Shown here piece after piece: positions 23,638-31,674 of a stretch of 64,000 nucleotides of DNA. How positions within the stretch are numbered: the first letter of the stretch is position 1; each line of letters starts with the position of its first letter. The translations under genes were made by a program, and so were the position numbers. This DNA comes from Bovifimicola ammoniilytica (lineage in GTDB: Bacteria; Bacillota; Clostridia; Lachnospirales; Lachnospiraceae): assembly GCF_025567085.1 (NCBI RefSeq), contig NZ_JAOQJN010000004.1:62001-126000 (forward strand), given 5' to 3'. The notes below the pieces were generated by a model, which was given only the letters and a program-made list of their open reading frames with translations, ran no database searches and was not told the origin of the DNA.

Positions 23638-24951
23638 TTGAAGAAAAAAGTCGCATTACACAATTTAGGATGTAAGGTTAATGCATATGAAACAGAGGCA
23701 ATGGGGGAAGAATTAGCTAATAGTGGATATGAGATAGTACCTTTTGAAGAGGGTGCAGACATTTATATTATAAATACATGTACGGTTACTAATATTGCAG
23801 ACAGAAAATCAAGACAGATGCTTCATAAAGCAAAGAAGATGAATAAAGATGCAATAGTAGTAGCAGTAGGCTGTTATGCACAGGCAGCTTCAGAGAAGTT
23901 AAAGAAAGATGAATCTATTGATATAATTGTTGGAAATGATATGAAAAAGGACATTGTTAATATAATCAATAATTGTGTTGATAAAAAAGTATCTGTTGTT
24001 GATATAAATGATACAAAGGTGAAAAGACAATATGAAGAGTTGAATATTGAAAGTATGGAAGAACATACAAGGGCATACATTAAGATTCAGGACGGCTGTA
24101 ACCAGTTTTGTACATATTGTATAATTCCTTATGCAAGGGGCAGGGTGAGAAGCAGAAAGTTAGAGAATATAATAAATGAGGTAAAGAGATTAGCTGATAA
24201 TGGATATAAAGAGATAGTTTTAACAGGCATTCACCTTAGTTCATACGGGATTGATATTCAGGATGAAAATGTTTCGCTTATGGATGTAATAGAAGAAATA
24301 GGTAAAAATGATGGAATAAAGAGAATAAGATTAGGTTCATTAGAGCCTAGAATAATAACTGAGGAATTCTTAGAAAGACTAACTAAAGTAGATGCATTTT
24401 GTCCACATTTTCATTTGTCATTACAAAGTGGCTGTGATGAAACATTAAAGCGAATGAACAGAAGATATACTTCTGAGGAATATTTAGAGGGTTGTAAATT
24501 AATCAGAAAATATTATCCTAAAGCAGCGATTACCACAGATGTTATTGTCGGTTTTCCAGGAGAAACTGAAGAAGAATTTAATAAATGTAAGAACTTTCTG
24601 GAAAAAGTGAATTTTGCCCAGATGCATATATTCAAGTATTCAAGAAGAGAGGGTACTAAGGCAGCTATAATGCCTGAGCAGATAGAAGATGAAGTTAAGG
24701 CGTTAAGAAGCGATGCGCTTATTGAGTTAAATGAAAGACTTCATAAGGACTATCTAAACAGTTTCATAGGTGATACTAAAGAGGTGTTATTTGAAGAAAA
24801 AGTTAAGATATATGATAAAGAATATTTCATTGGACATACTATGGAATATGTTAAGGTTGCGATAGATACAGATGAGAATTTAGAGAATAGAATAGTAGCA
24901 GTAAAACTTAAAGAATTATTAAATAATGAAATAGTACTTGCTATGTTTTAA
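23638..24951 (+). CDS. mtaB: tRNA t6A37 methylthiotransferase (MtaB type)
   Basis: Radical-SAM enzyme that converts t6A37 to ms2t6A in tRNAs reading ANN codons. The 437-residue protein has the UPF0004 domain with three cluster cysteines ('LGCKVNAYE', 'NTCTVTNIADRKSRQ', 'VGCYAQ'), the radical-SAM motif 'CNQFCTYCIIPYARG', and a C-terminal TRAM-like region. The start 'LHNLGCKVN' distinguishes MtaB from MiaB. It begins with TTG, with GAGGA upstream. It is at the equivalent place of yqeV in Bacillus, downstream of rsmE, though separated from it by the desulfurase-thiI insertion. Confidence 0.92.
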   Translation: MKKKVALHNLGCKVNAYETEAMGEELANSGYEIVPFEEGADIYIINTCTVTNIADRKSRQMLHKAKKMNKDAIVVAVGCYAQAASEKLKKDESIDIIVGNDMKKDIVNIINNCVDKKVSVVDINDTKVKRQYEELNIESMEEHTRAYIKIQDGCNQFCTYCIIPYARGRVRSRKLENIINEVKRLADNGYKEIVLTGIHLSSYGIDIQDENVSLMDVIEEIGKNDGIKRIRLGSLEPRIITEEFLERLTKVDAFCPHFHLSLQSGCDETLKRMNRRYTSEEYLEGCKLIRKYYPKAAITTDVIVGFPGETEEEFNKCKNFLEKVNFAQMHIFKYSRREGTKAAIMPEQIEDEVKALRSDALIELNERLHKDYLNSFIGDTKEVLFEEKVKIYDKEYFIGHTMEYVKVAIDTDENLENRIVAVKLKELLNNEIVLAMF

Positions 24952-25063
24952 ATTTTATATTAGAATAATGAAAGATATTTTTGAGCGTGATATTTTTGAG
25001 TGAAAGATATTTATAAATTTAAATTAGTATAAAGCGAAAGAAAAATATTAGTAAAGGAAAAAA

Positions 25064-25098
25064 ACTGCCGAAAGCTTTCTTTCGTTATAAATGGCAGT
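25064..25098 (-). terminator. Hairpin with a minus-strand T run between mtaB and ireB
   Basis: ACTGCC / GGCAGT with an inner CGAAAG...CTTTCG stem. On the minus strand the stem is followed by seven Ts, but no minus-strand gene lies to its right, so its purpose is unclear. On the plus strand it is followed by a small GCATATGC palindrome and no T run. Confidence 0.45.
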
Positions 25099-25127
25099 AT
25101 CGCATATGCGGTAAATGGTATGAATAG

Positions 25128-25391
25128 ATGAATAACAATATTAATAATACACAGTATTTTAGAGCACCGGCAGAGGCAAAACTTGAAGTGGGACAGATTT
25201 TAGAGTGCGTGTACAAAGCACTTGTTGAAAAGGGATATAATCCTGTTAATCAGATAGTGGGATATATCATGTCCGGAGATCCAACTTATATAACAAGCCA
25301 TAATAACGCCAGAAGTCTCATAATGCGTGTTGAAAGAGATGAACTTATCGAAGAAGCTTTAACATATTACATAAATAATAAGCTTAAATAA
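25128..25391 (+). CDS. ireB: IreB family regulatory phosphoprotein
   Basis: Small 87-residue protein of the former UPF0297 family. In Enterococcus, IreB is a substrate of the PASTA kinase IreK and affects cell-wall antibiotic tolerance. Family signatures are 'VYKALVEKGYNPVNQIVGYI', 'SGDPTYITSHNNARSLI' and a Arg/Glu-rich C-terminus. The usual Thr-containing phosphorylation site near the N-terminus is not obvious here; the N-terminus 'MNNNINNTQYF' is divergent, so phosphorylation cannot be assumed. ruvX follows by 17 bases and DUF1292 next, the conserved yrzL-yrrK-yrzB cluster. Confidence 0.92.
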   Translation: MNNNINNTQYFRAPAEAKLEVGQILECVYKALVEKGYNPVNQIVGYIMSGDPTYITSHNNARSLIMRVERDELIEEALTYYINNKLK

Positions 25392-25408
25392 TAGAAATGA
25401 GGTATATT

Positions 25409-25834
25409 ATGCGAATAATGGGCTTGGACTTTGGCTCTAAGACCGTTGGGGTAGCGGTTTCTGATCCACTTTATATTACAGCACAGGGTGTTGAGATTAT
25501 CCGCAGAGAGCAGGAGAATAAACTTAGAAAGACACTTGCAAGAATAGAAGAATTAGTTAAAGAATATGAAGTAGAGGAAATCGTACTTGGACTTCCGAAG
25601 AATATGAATAATTCAATTGGTGAACGTGCAGAAAAGACCTTAGAATTCAAAGCAATGTTAGAGAGAAGAATAGGACTTAATGTTGTTATGTGGGACGAAA
25701 GACTAACAACTGTAGCTGCTGATAAGACTATGATGGAAGCCGGTGTCAGAAGAGAGAACAGAAAGAAATATGTAGATCAGATAGCTGCAACATTTATATT
25801 GCAAGGCTATTTAGATTCGCGTGCTGGACAATAG
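25409..25834 (+). CDS. ruvX: RuvX/YqgF family RNase H-fold protein
   Basis: Putative Holliday-junction resolvase or pre-16S rRNA 5'-end nuclease (both roles are reported for YqgF). The 141-residue protein has 'IMGLDFGSKTVGVAV' (first catalytic Asp), 'EEIVLGLPKNMNNSIGERA' and 'WDERLTTVAADKTM' (acidic motif), and ends 'VDQIAATFILQGYLD'. The start is ATG at 25409, preceded by GAGG; an in-frame ATG four codons upstream contains that site. It is the central gene of the ireB-ruvX-DUF1292 cluster. Confidence 0.94.
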   Translation: MRIMGLDFGSKTVGVAVSDPLYITAQGVEIIRREQENKLRKTLARIEELVKEYEVEEIVLGLPKNMNNSIGERAEKTLEFKAMLERRIGLNVVMWDERLTTVAADKTMMEAGVRRENRKKYVDQIAATFILQGYLDSRAGQ

Positions 25835-25918
25835 ATATACGTGTATATACGTGGTGTAGTCTGCTTATGGCGAAGGCAGGTTATGCGTAATTATAGTCGC
25901 CAGGAAAAGAGGTTAATT

Positions 25919-26194
25919 ATGTCACAGACAATCAAATTTACAGATGTTGAAACCAACGAAGAAATAGAATTTGAAGTTGTAGAAGAAACAAGAGTTAATA
26001 ATGTTAATTATTTATTAGTTACAGAAAGTAATGTGACTGTAGATGCATCAGATGATGAAGTTGCATATATTTTAAAAGATTTATCATCACCTGAAGATAC
26101 AGAGGCTAAATATGAAATTGTTGAGGACGATAACGAGTTGGAATATATTTCTAAAATTTTTGAAGAACTTTTAGAAGATGTAGATATAAATTAA
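25919..26194 (+). CDS. DUF1292 family protein (YrzB-like)
   Basis: An acidic 91-residue protein of unknown function, nearly always found next to ruvX and ireB in Firmicutes. It shows the family pattern of an N-terminal beta-rich part ('IKFTDVETNEEIEFEVVEE', 'NYLLVTES') and a Glu/Asp-rich C-terminus ('EDDNELEYISKIFEELLED'). ATG at 25919 is chosen because AAGAGG lies eight bases upstream; the frame is open for another 26 codons upstream but that part is unlike the family. It is followed after 19 bases by RNase J. Confidence 0.88.
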   Translation: MSQTIKFTDVETNEEIEFEVVEETRVNNVNYLLVTESNVTVDASDDEVAYILKDLSSPEDTEAKYEIVEDDNELEYISKIFEELLEDVDIN

Positions 26195-26213
26195 TTTGAA
26201 TGGAGGAAATACT

Positions 26214-27881
26214 GTGAAACAGGATAGCACAGAGAAAATAAAAATAATACCACTTGGTGGCTTAGAGCAGATTGGTATGAATATTACCGCTTTTGAATAT
26301 GAGGACAGTATAATTGTAGTGGATTGTGGGCTTGCATTCCCTGATGATGAGATGTTAGGTATCGACCTTGTAATACCTGATATCACATATTTGAAAGATA
26401 ATATTGAGAAAGTTAAAGGTTTCGTAATAACACATGGTCATGAAGATCATATAGGTGCATTGCCATATGTATTATCAGAGATTAATGTACCAGTATATGC
26501 GACAAAACTTACACTTGGCATAATCGAAGGCAAGTTAAAAGAACACAATCTTACGAAATCGGTTAAGAGAAAGGTTGTAAAATACGGTCAGTCAATTAAT
26601 CTTGGCTGCTTCAGAGTGGAATTCATAAGAACAAACCACAGTATTGTAGATGCAGCTGCACTTGCCATATTCACACCAGCAGGAACAATCGTCCATACAG
26701 GAGACTTTAAGATTGACTATACACCTGTATTTGGTGATGCGATTGATCTTACAAGATTCGGTGAACTGGGTAAGAAAGGTGTACTTGCACTTATGTGCGA
26801 TAGTACAAATGTCTTAAAACCTGGATTTACAATGTCAGAGAGAACGGTAGGAAAGACATTTGACCATATATTTGCAGAGAATACTAATAGAAGAATTATT
26901 ATTGCAACGTTTGCATCTAATGTGGACAGAGTTCAACAGATTATCAATACTTCTTATAAATTTGGGCGAAAAGTTATTATCGAGGGAAGAAGTATGGTAA
27001 ATGTAATCAATACTGCAAGTGAGTTAGGTTACATTAACATTCCTGATAACACACTTATAGATATAGAACAGATGAAGAACTACCTTGATGAACAGATTGT
27101 ACTTATTACAACAGGAAGTCAGGGAGAGGCAATGGCTGCACTTTCAAGAATGGCAGCATCTATCCATAGAAAAGTTACTATTAATAAAGATGATACTGTA
27201 ATTTTAAGCTCTACACCTATTCCAGGTAATGAAAAAGCTGTATCAAGAGTAATTAACGAGCTTACAAGAAAGGGTGCCAATGTTATTTTCCAGGATACAC
27301 ATGTATCAGGACATGCGTGCCAGGAGGAAATAAAACTTATATATTCACTTGTTAAACCTAAATATTCAATTCCTGTACATGGTGAGTACAGACATTTAAT
27401 TGCACAGGGGGAACTTGCTAAGACAATGGGAGTTGAAGAGGATAACGTAATTATCTTATCTTCAGGAAATGTGTTAGAGATAGGTTACGAGAATGCGAAA
27501 GTTGTAGATCAGGTTCCGGCTGGTGGAATCCTGGTAGATGGACTTGGTGTAGGTGACGTAGGTAACATCGTATTAAGAGACCGACAGAACCTTGCAGAAA
27601 ATGGAATCATCATTGTCGTAATGACATTAGAGAAATATAGTAACCAGTTACTTGCAGGACCAGACATTGTTACAAGAGGTTTTGTATATGTTAGAGAATC
27701 AGAAAATCTTATAGATGAAGCTAAACAGGTTGTTACTGATGCAGTGGATGAGTGCCTTGATAAGCATGTAACAGACTGGGGCAAGATTAAGATGGTTGTT
27801 AAAGACAGTCTTAGTGATTATCTCTGGAAGAAGATGAAACGTAATCCTATGATATTACCTATCATTATGGAAGTGGAATAG
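26214..27881 (+). CDS. rnj: Ribonuclease J
   Basis: Metallo-beta-lactamase/beta-CASP nuclease with 5'-3' exo- and endoribonuclease activity, central to mRNA decay and rRNA maturation in Firmicutes. It has 555 residues: 'KIKIIPLGGLEQIGMN' at the start, the metal motif 'THGHEDHIGALPY' (about residues 73-85), 'HTGDFKID', the beta-CASP part ('MCDSTN', 'SSTPIPGNE', 'HVSGHACQEE', 'IPVHGEYRHL') and a C-terminal domain. GTG at 26214 is used, with GGAGG eight bases upstream; an earlier TTG would include that site. The gene is inserted between yrzB and the mltG/trmR part of the conserved cluster. Confidence 0.95.
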   Translation: MKQDSTEKIKIIPLGGLEQIGMNITAFEYEDSIIVVDCGLAFPDDEMLGIDLVIPDITYLKDNIEKVKGFVITHGHEDHIGALPYVLSEINVPVYATKLTLGIIEGKLKEHNLTKSVKRKVVKYGQSINLGCFRVEFIRTNHSIVDAAALAIFTPAGTIVHTGDFKIDYTPVFGDAIDLTRFGELGKKGVLALMCDSTNVLKPGFTMSERTVGKTFDHIFAENTNRRIIIATFASNVDRVQQIINTSYKFGRKVIIEGRSMVNVINTASELGYINIPDNTLIDIEQMKNYLDEQIVLITTGSQGEAMAALSRMAASIHRKVTINKDDTVILSSTPIPGNEKAVSRVINELTRKGANVIFQDTHVSGHACQEEIKLIYSLVKPKYSIPVHGEYRHLIAQGELAKTMGVEEDNVIILSSGNVLEIGYENAKVVDQVPAGGILVDGLGVGDVGNIVLRDRQNLAENGIIIVVMTLEKYSNQLLAGPDIVTRGFVYVRESENLIDEAKQVVTDAVDECLDKHVTDWGKIKMVVKDSLSDYLWKKMKRNPMILPIIMEVE

Positions 27882-27902
27882 AATAATGAGGAGTAATTGA
27901 AA

Positions 27903-28226
27903 ATGTATGAAAAAGCTTATGAATTATCAAATGCCATTTTAGGAAGTGATGTATATAAAAGATTTATAAATGCAAGGGAAAGCTTAAAAAAGCATGAAGA
28001 TTTATGTGCAAAAGCTAATGAATACAGGCATAAAAATTTTATTATACAGAATAGCACTTCGAACAACAGAGTAGATGAATTAAGAGAACTTGAAAATGAG
28101 TATAGAGATATATTAAGAAATACAATAGTTCGCGAATATCTCAATGCTGAATTGTTATTGTGTCGTACAATTCAAAAGATAAATGAGATAATAGTTGATG
28201 GATTAGATATGGATATTGATTTTTAA
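27903..28226 (+). CDS. YlbF/YmcA family protein
   Basis: A 107-residue helical protein of the YlbF/YmcA (DUF964) family. In Bacillus, YlbF, YmcA and YaaT form an Fe-S complex that acts with RNase Y in mRNA maturation and affects sporulation, competence and biofilm. Here the pattern 'AYELSNAILGSDVYKRFINA' and a middle 'YRHKNFIIQN' are typical. Placement right after RNase J fits an RNA-turnover link. The start is ATG at 27903 with GAGGAG upstream; a TTG two codons earlier is less likely. Which member of the family it matches cannot be decided. Confidence 0.8.
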   Translation: MYEKAYELSNAILGSDVYKRFINARESLKKHEDLCAKANEYRHKNFIIQNSTSNNRVDELRELENEYRDILRNTIVREYLNAELLLCRTIQKINEIIVDGLDMDIDF

Positions 28227-28296
28227 TATTAAAGTATTCTTAAGAAATTTGATAACTATTTGATAATTTTATCAAATATAAGAAATGAGGTTTGAG

Positions 28297-28743
28297 ATGA
28301 GTTCAAAACAGACATCAAGAAGTATATCACAGATAACTTCAAGTAAAACAATATCAAATAAATCGAAGAAAGCATCAAATAAAAAAGTACAGAATATGGC
28401 AAATATTTCTGTTAAAATATGCATATATACAGTGTTTATAGCCTTACTTATTATATTGTCAGTTAAAGGTTATAGATTCGGCAAAAATGTATTTTCAGAA
28501 AAAGGCTATGATGAAAAGCCGGGTTCAGATGTAACTATAACTGTAGATTCAGAAGAAAGTATTATGTCTGTTGGCAGTAAACTTGTAGATAATGGTATCA
28601 TAGAGGATAGATTAGTATTTTATGTGCAGACGATATTATATGAAGGCAAGTTTAAAGCAGGAACATATACGGTTAATACTTCTGATTCGCCTGAAGAGAT
28701 TATTAATATTTTATCAGCTGAGAAGTCGAAAAAAGAAGAGTAA
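28297..28743 (+). CDS. MltG-like membrane protein without the transglycosylase domain
   Basis: A 148-residue protein with a Ser/Lys/Thr-rich cytoplasmic N-terminus (1-45), one membrane segment ('ICIYTVFIALLIILSVKG', about 47-64) and an extracytoplasmic domain with the pattern of the LysM-like N-terminal part of MltG ('VTITVDSEESIMSVGSKLVDN', 'KFKAGTYTVNTSDSPEEIIN'). The catalytic YceG domain, which in MltG follows and holds the essential Glu, is absent; the gene ends with a normal stop. It occupies the place of mltG (yrrL) before trmR in Bacillus. Whether it is a degraded MltG or a functional adaptor is unknown. ATG at 28297 follows GAGG. Confidence 0.72.
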   Translation: MSSKQTSRSISQITSSKTISNKSKKASNKKVQNMANISVKICIYTVFIALLIILSVKGYRFGKNVFSEKGYDEKPGSDVTITVDSEESIMSVGSKLVDNGIIEDRLVFYVQTILYEGKFKAGTYTVNTSDSPEEIINILSAEKSKKEE

Positions 28744-28836
28744 TATGATAATGAGCATTAATAAAGATAATTTAGCAGTTACGAAATCGTTAGAACAGTA
28801 AAAAATAATTTATAAATTCATAAAAGGAATAGAAAG

Positions 28837-29481
28837 ATGATAGTAAATGAAAGAATTGTATCATATATACATTCATTGGAGAGAAGTAATGGAGAAGTAT
28901 GTGATGAAATTGAAGAATTTGCTCATCAGACAAATGTGCCGATTATCCGCAAAGAAATGGAAAGCTTCCTAAGAGTTCTGATAGAGATAAAGAAACCGAA
29001 AAGGATATTAGAACTTGGAACAGCTATAGGATATTCGGCAATTTTAATGGCAAATACAATGTCTGAAGATTGCAGGATTACAACAATTGAGAATTATGAT
29101 AAGAGGATGCCGATAGCCAGGGATAATTTTAAACGTGCCGGTGTAGAGGAAAAGGTAGAACTTCTAGAGGGCGATGCACTTGAAATATTGCAAAAAATAA
29201 ATGAGCCTTATGATTTTGTATTTATGGATGCTGCCAAGGCACAATATCTCGTATATTTAAAAGAAATAATGAGACTACTTCCTGTTGGTGGAATACTTAT
29301 TGCTGATAATGTGTTACAGGATGGAGAATTAGTCGAGAGCAGGTATGCAGTTGAAAGACGTAATAGAACCATTCATAGCAGAATGAGAGAATATCTGTAT
29401 GAAGTAAAGAACATGAAGGAGTTAGAGACAACGATTATACCGATAGGTGACGGAATAACATTAAGTGTCAGAAAGGATTAA
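28837..29481 (+). CDS. trmR: tRNA 5-hydroxyuridine methyltransferase TrmR-like O-methyltransferase
   Basis: SAM-dependent O-methyltransferase of the COMT-like family, 214 residues. Motifs: 'RILELGTAIGYSAILMANT' (SAM binding), 'ITTIENYDKR', 'YDFVFMDAAKAQYLVYL' (metal/substrate) and 'GILIADNVLQDG' (metal-binding Asp-Asn). In Bacillus subtilis the same position is held by TrmR (YrrM), which methylates ho5U34 of tRNA to mo5U. The downstream U32-family gene, starting five bases after this stop, would supply the hydroxylation step, which supports the specific assignment. The start is ATG with AAAGGAATAGAAAG upstream. Confidence 0.85.
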   Translation: MIVNERIVSYIHSLERSNGEVCDEIEEFAHQTNVPIIRKEMESFLRVLIEIKKPKRILELGTAIGYSAILMANTMSEDCRITTIENYDKRMPIARDNFKRAGVEEKVELLEGDALEILQKINEPYDFVFMDAAKAQYLVYLKEIMRLLPVGGILIADNVLQDGELVESRYAVERRNRTIHSRMREYLYEVKNMKELETTIIPIGDGITLSVRKD

Positions 29482-29485
29482 GTTT

Positions 29486-30772
29486 ATGGAAAATTTTGTT
29501 AGTGATAATAAACAGAGAAGACATCCGGAACTTCTTATTCCGGCAAGTAGTCTGGAAGTTCTGAAAGTAGCAGTTATATTTGGAGCAGATGCGGTATACA
29601 TTGGTGGAGAGGTTTTTGGACTTAGAGCGAAAGCTAAGAATTTTACACTTGAAGAAATGAAAGAAGGAGTGGAATTTGCACATGAACATAATGTAAAAGT
29701 ATATGTTACAGCAAATATCTTAGCTCACAACAGAGATTTAGAGGGTGCATATGAATACTTTGAAGAGCTTAAAGATGTTAAGCCAGATGCATTAATAATC
29801 TCAGACCCTGCTATATTTACAATAGCGAAAGAAGTATTGCCTGATATGGAGATTCATATAAGCACACAGGCTAATAATACTAACTATGGAACATTTAATT
29901 TTTGGTATAAACAGGGAGCAAAGAGAGTTGTAACAGCAAGAGAACTTTCACTTGAGGAAATCAAAGAGATTAGAAGAAATATACCTGATGACTTAGAAAT
30001 TGAAACCTTTGTGCATGGTGCAATGTGCATCTCATATTCTGGAAGATGTCTGCTTAGTAGCTTTATGGCGGGAAGAGATGCTAATCAGGGGGCTTGTACA
30101 CATCCTTGCAGATGGAAATATTCAGTTGTAGAGGAATCAAGACCGGGACAATATATGCCGGTATATGAAAATGAAAGGGGAACATATATCTTTAATTCAA
30201 AAGATTTATGCATGATTGAACATATTAAGGAACTAGTTGAATCAGGAATTGACAGCCTTAAGATAGAGGGAAGAATGAAAACTGCTCTTTATGTAGCTAC
30301 AGTTGCAAGAACCTATAGAATGGCTCTTGATGATTATAAAGAGAGCGAAGAATTGTACAAGTCAAGACTGCCATTTTATAAAGAAGAGATTGCTAAATGT
30401 ACTTATAGGCAATATACAACAGGCTTCTTTTTTGGTAAACCTGATGAGAATACACAGATATATGATTCGAATACATATATTAAAGAATATACTTATCTTG
30501 GAATTATTGGAGATGAAGTGGATAGAAGTAATATTGTTAAAGATGACAACGCAGGAGTGTTATATGAAATTGAACAGCGTAATAAGTTCACTATTAGAGA
30601 GCAGATAGAATTAATGAAGCCTGATGGAACAAATGTGGAAGTGACAGTTATGGAAATATTTGATGAAAACGGCAATAAGATGGAATCAGCACCACATCCA
30701 AAACAAAAATTATTAATTAATTTAGGAACTAAATTAGATAAATATGACATATTAAGAAGAAAAGAAAAATAA
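29486..30772 (+). CDS. trhP: U32 peptidase-like tRNA U34 hydroxylation protein TrhP
   Basis: The 428-residue protein is of the peptidase U32 family, now known in TrhP/YrrN-YrrO to act in prephenate-dependent hydroxylation of U34 in tRNA rather than proteolysis. Signatures: 'PELLIPASSLEVLKVAVIFG', 'ADAVYIGGEVFGLRAKAKNF', 'ISTQANNTNYGTFNFW' and the family motif 'ETFVHGAMCISYSGRCLLS' with 'ACTHPCRWKY' after it; the conserved Cys residues suggest an Fe-S cluster. ATG at 29486 is chosen (GAAAGGATT upstream) over a frame-open start overlapping trmR. There is only one gene here, as opposed to the yrrN-yrrO pair in Bacillus. Confidence 0.88.
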   Translation: MENFVSDNKQRRHPELLIPASSLEVLKVAVIFGADAVYIGGEVFGLRAKAKNFTLEEMKEGVEFAHEHNVKVYVTANILAHNRDLEGAYEYFEELKDVKPDALIISDPAIFTIAKEVLPDMEIHISTQANNTNYGTFNFWYKQGAKRVVTARELSLEEIKEIRRNIPDDLEIETFVHGAMCISYSGRCLLSSFMAGRDANQGACTHPCRWKYSVVEESRPGQYMPVYENERGTYIFNSKDLCMIEHIKELVESGIDSLKIEGRMKTALYVATVARTYRMALDDYKESEELYKSRLPFYKEEIAKCTYRQYTTGFFFGKPDENTQIYDSNTYIKEYTYLGIIGDEVDRSNIVKDDNAGVLYEIEQRNKFTIREQIELMKPDGTNVEVTVMEIFDENGNKMESAPHPKQKLLINLGTKLDKYDILRRKEK

Positions 30773-30795
30773 AATCATTAGGAAAGGCACTAATA

Positions 30796-30828
30796 AGCGT
30801 TTTGCATCATAAATTATAGTAAAATGCT
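30796..30828 (+). other. Leader hairpin ending next to the sigK ribosome binding site
   Basis: AGCGTTTTGC pairs with GTAAAATGCT (ten pairs, two of them G-U in RNA); the GAGGTG site starts two bases after it. It could dampen translation of sigK. This is inference from sequence alone. Confidence 0.3.
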
Positions 30829-30842
30829 TAGAGGTGCTTTCT

Positions 30843-31466
30843 TTGAAAACATTTATGGAGCCACTTAGCAAAGAAGAGGAAGAATATTATTTAAAGCGCT
30901 TTAAAGATGGTGACAAGAAAGCTAAAGAAGTGCTTATAGAGAGAAATTTGCGCCTTGTAGCACATGTGGTAAAGAAATATGTAAGTACAGATATGGATAG
31001 AGGTTTAGAAGATATGATATCTGTGGGAACTATCGGACTTATTAAGGCAATAACCAGTTTTAATATGGAAAAAGGTAAGTTATCGACTTATGCTGCCAAA
31101 TGCATTGATAACGAATTATTAATGATGTTGAGATATGATAAAAAGAAGTCAAAGGAAGTATCGTTATACGAACCGATAGGAACTGACCATGAGGGTAATG
31201 AAATAAGCCTGTTCGATATTATTGAAAGTGATGAGAAATCTATAGAAAGCCAATGCGAATTACAGGAAGATTTAATCAGACTGTCTGATGTAATTAACAA
31301 AGAACTGACACCAAGAGAATACGAAATTATTAAAATGCGTTACGGTCTAATGGGTGAGGAAGAAGTGACGCAGCGTGAAGTGGCTAGGATAATGGGGATA
31401 TCAAGAAGCTATGTGAGCAGAATCGAGAAAAGAGCATTGGAAAAATTAAAAAAAGCAATTGAGTAA
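30843..31466 (+). CDS. sigK: RNA polymerase sporulation sigma factor SigK
   Basis: Late mother-cell sigma factor. The roughly 207-residue protein starts close to the conserved core ('EPLSKEEEEYYLKRFKDGD'), followed by region 2 ('RNLRLVAHVVKKYV', 'GTIGLIKAITSFNMEKGKLS', 'YAAKCIDNELLMMLR') and region 4 ('LTPREYEIIKMRYG', 'QREVARIMGISRSYVSRIEK'). The frame is continuous, so there is no skin-type insertion. The start is TTG at 30843 (six bases after GAGGTG) or GTG at 30834 inside that site; either way only about seven to ten residues precede 'LSKEEE', so the long pro-sequence of Bacillus pro-SigK is missing, as reported for Clostridioides difficile. Confidence 0.9.
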   Translation: MKTFMEPLSKEEEEYYLKRFKDGDKKAKEVLIERNLRLVAHVVKKYVSTDMDRGLEDMISVGTIGLIKAITSFNMEKGKLSTYAAKCIDNELLMMLRYDKKKSKEVSLYEPIGTDHEGNEISLFDIIESDEKSIESQCELQEDLIRLSDVINKELTPREYEIIKMRYGLMGEEEVTQREVARIMGISRSYVSRIEKRALEKLKKAIE

Positions 31467-31597
31467 GAAAGTAAATCAAAAAAATTAAGAGCGAATTTTA
31501 ACGTATAAAATGCTAAAACATATGATTTGAGTTCAAAAAGATTTTGCATGGACTAACATTTGTATATATGAAGGGATAAAAACATATCAATTACAAG

Positions 31598-31625
31598 TTG
31601 ACATTGTGCTTTATTGTGTTAAAAT
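31598..31625 (+). promoter_or_regulatory. Promoter of the antiporter gene
   Basis: TTGACA, a 16-base spacer and TAAAAT lie about 50 bases before the chosen ATG. Confidence 0.6.
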
Positions 31626-31674
31626 TACGTTTGGAAATAAAAGAAAAATACTCAGGCTAAGGAGCGACTTTAAA

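Noticed and set aside
25841..25918. 26-codon N-terminal extension of the DUF1292 gene
   Set aside because: It has Arg- and Trp-containing sequence unlike the family; the ATG at 25919 has its own AAGAGG site.
30834..31466. Skin-type interruption or frameshift of sigK
   Set aside because: The reading frame is continuous through regions 2 to 4 and ends at a normal stop.
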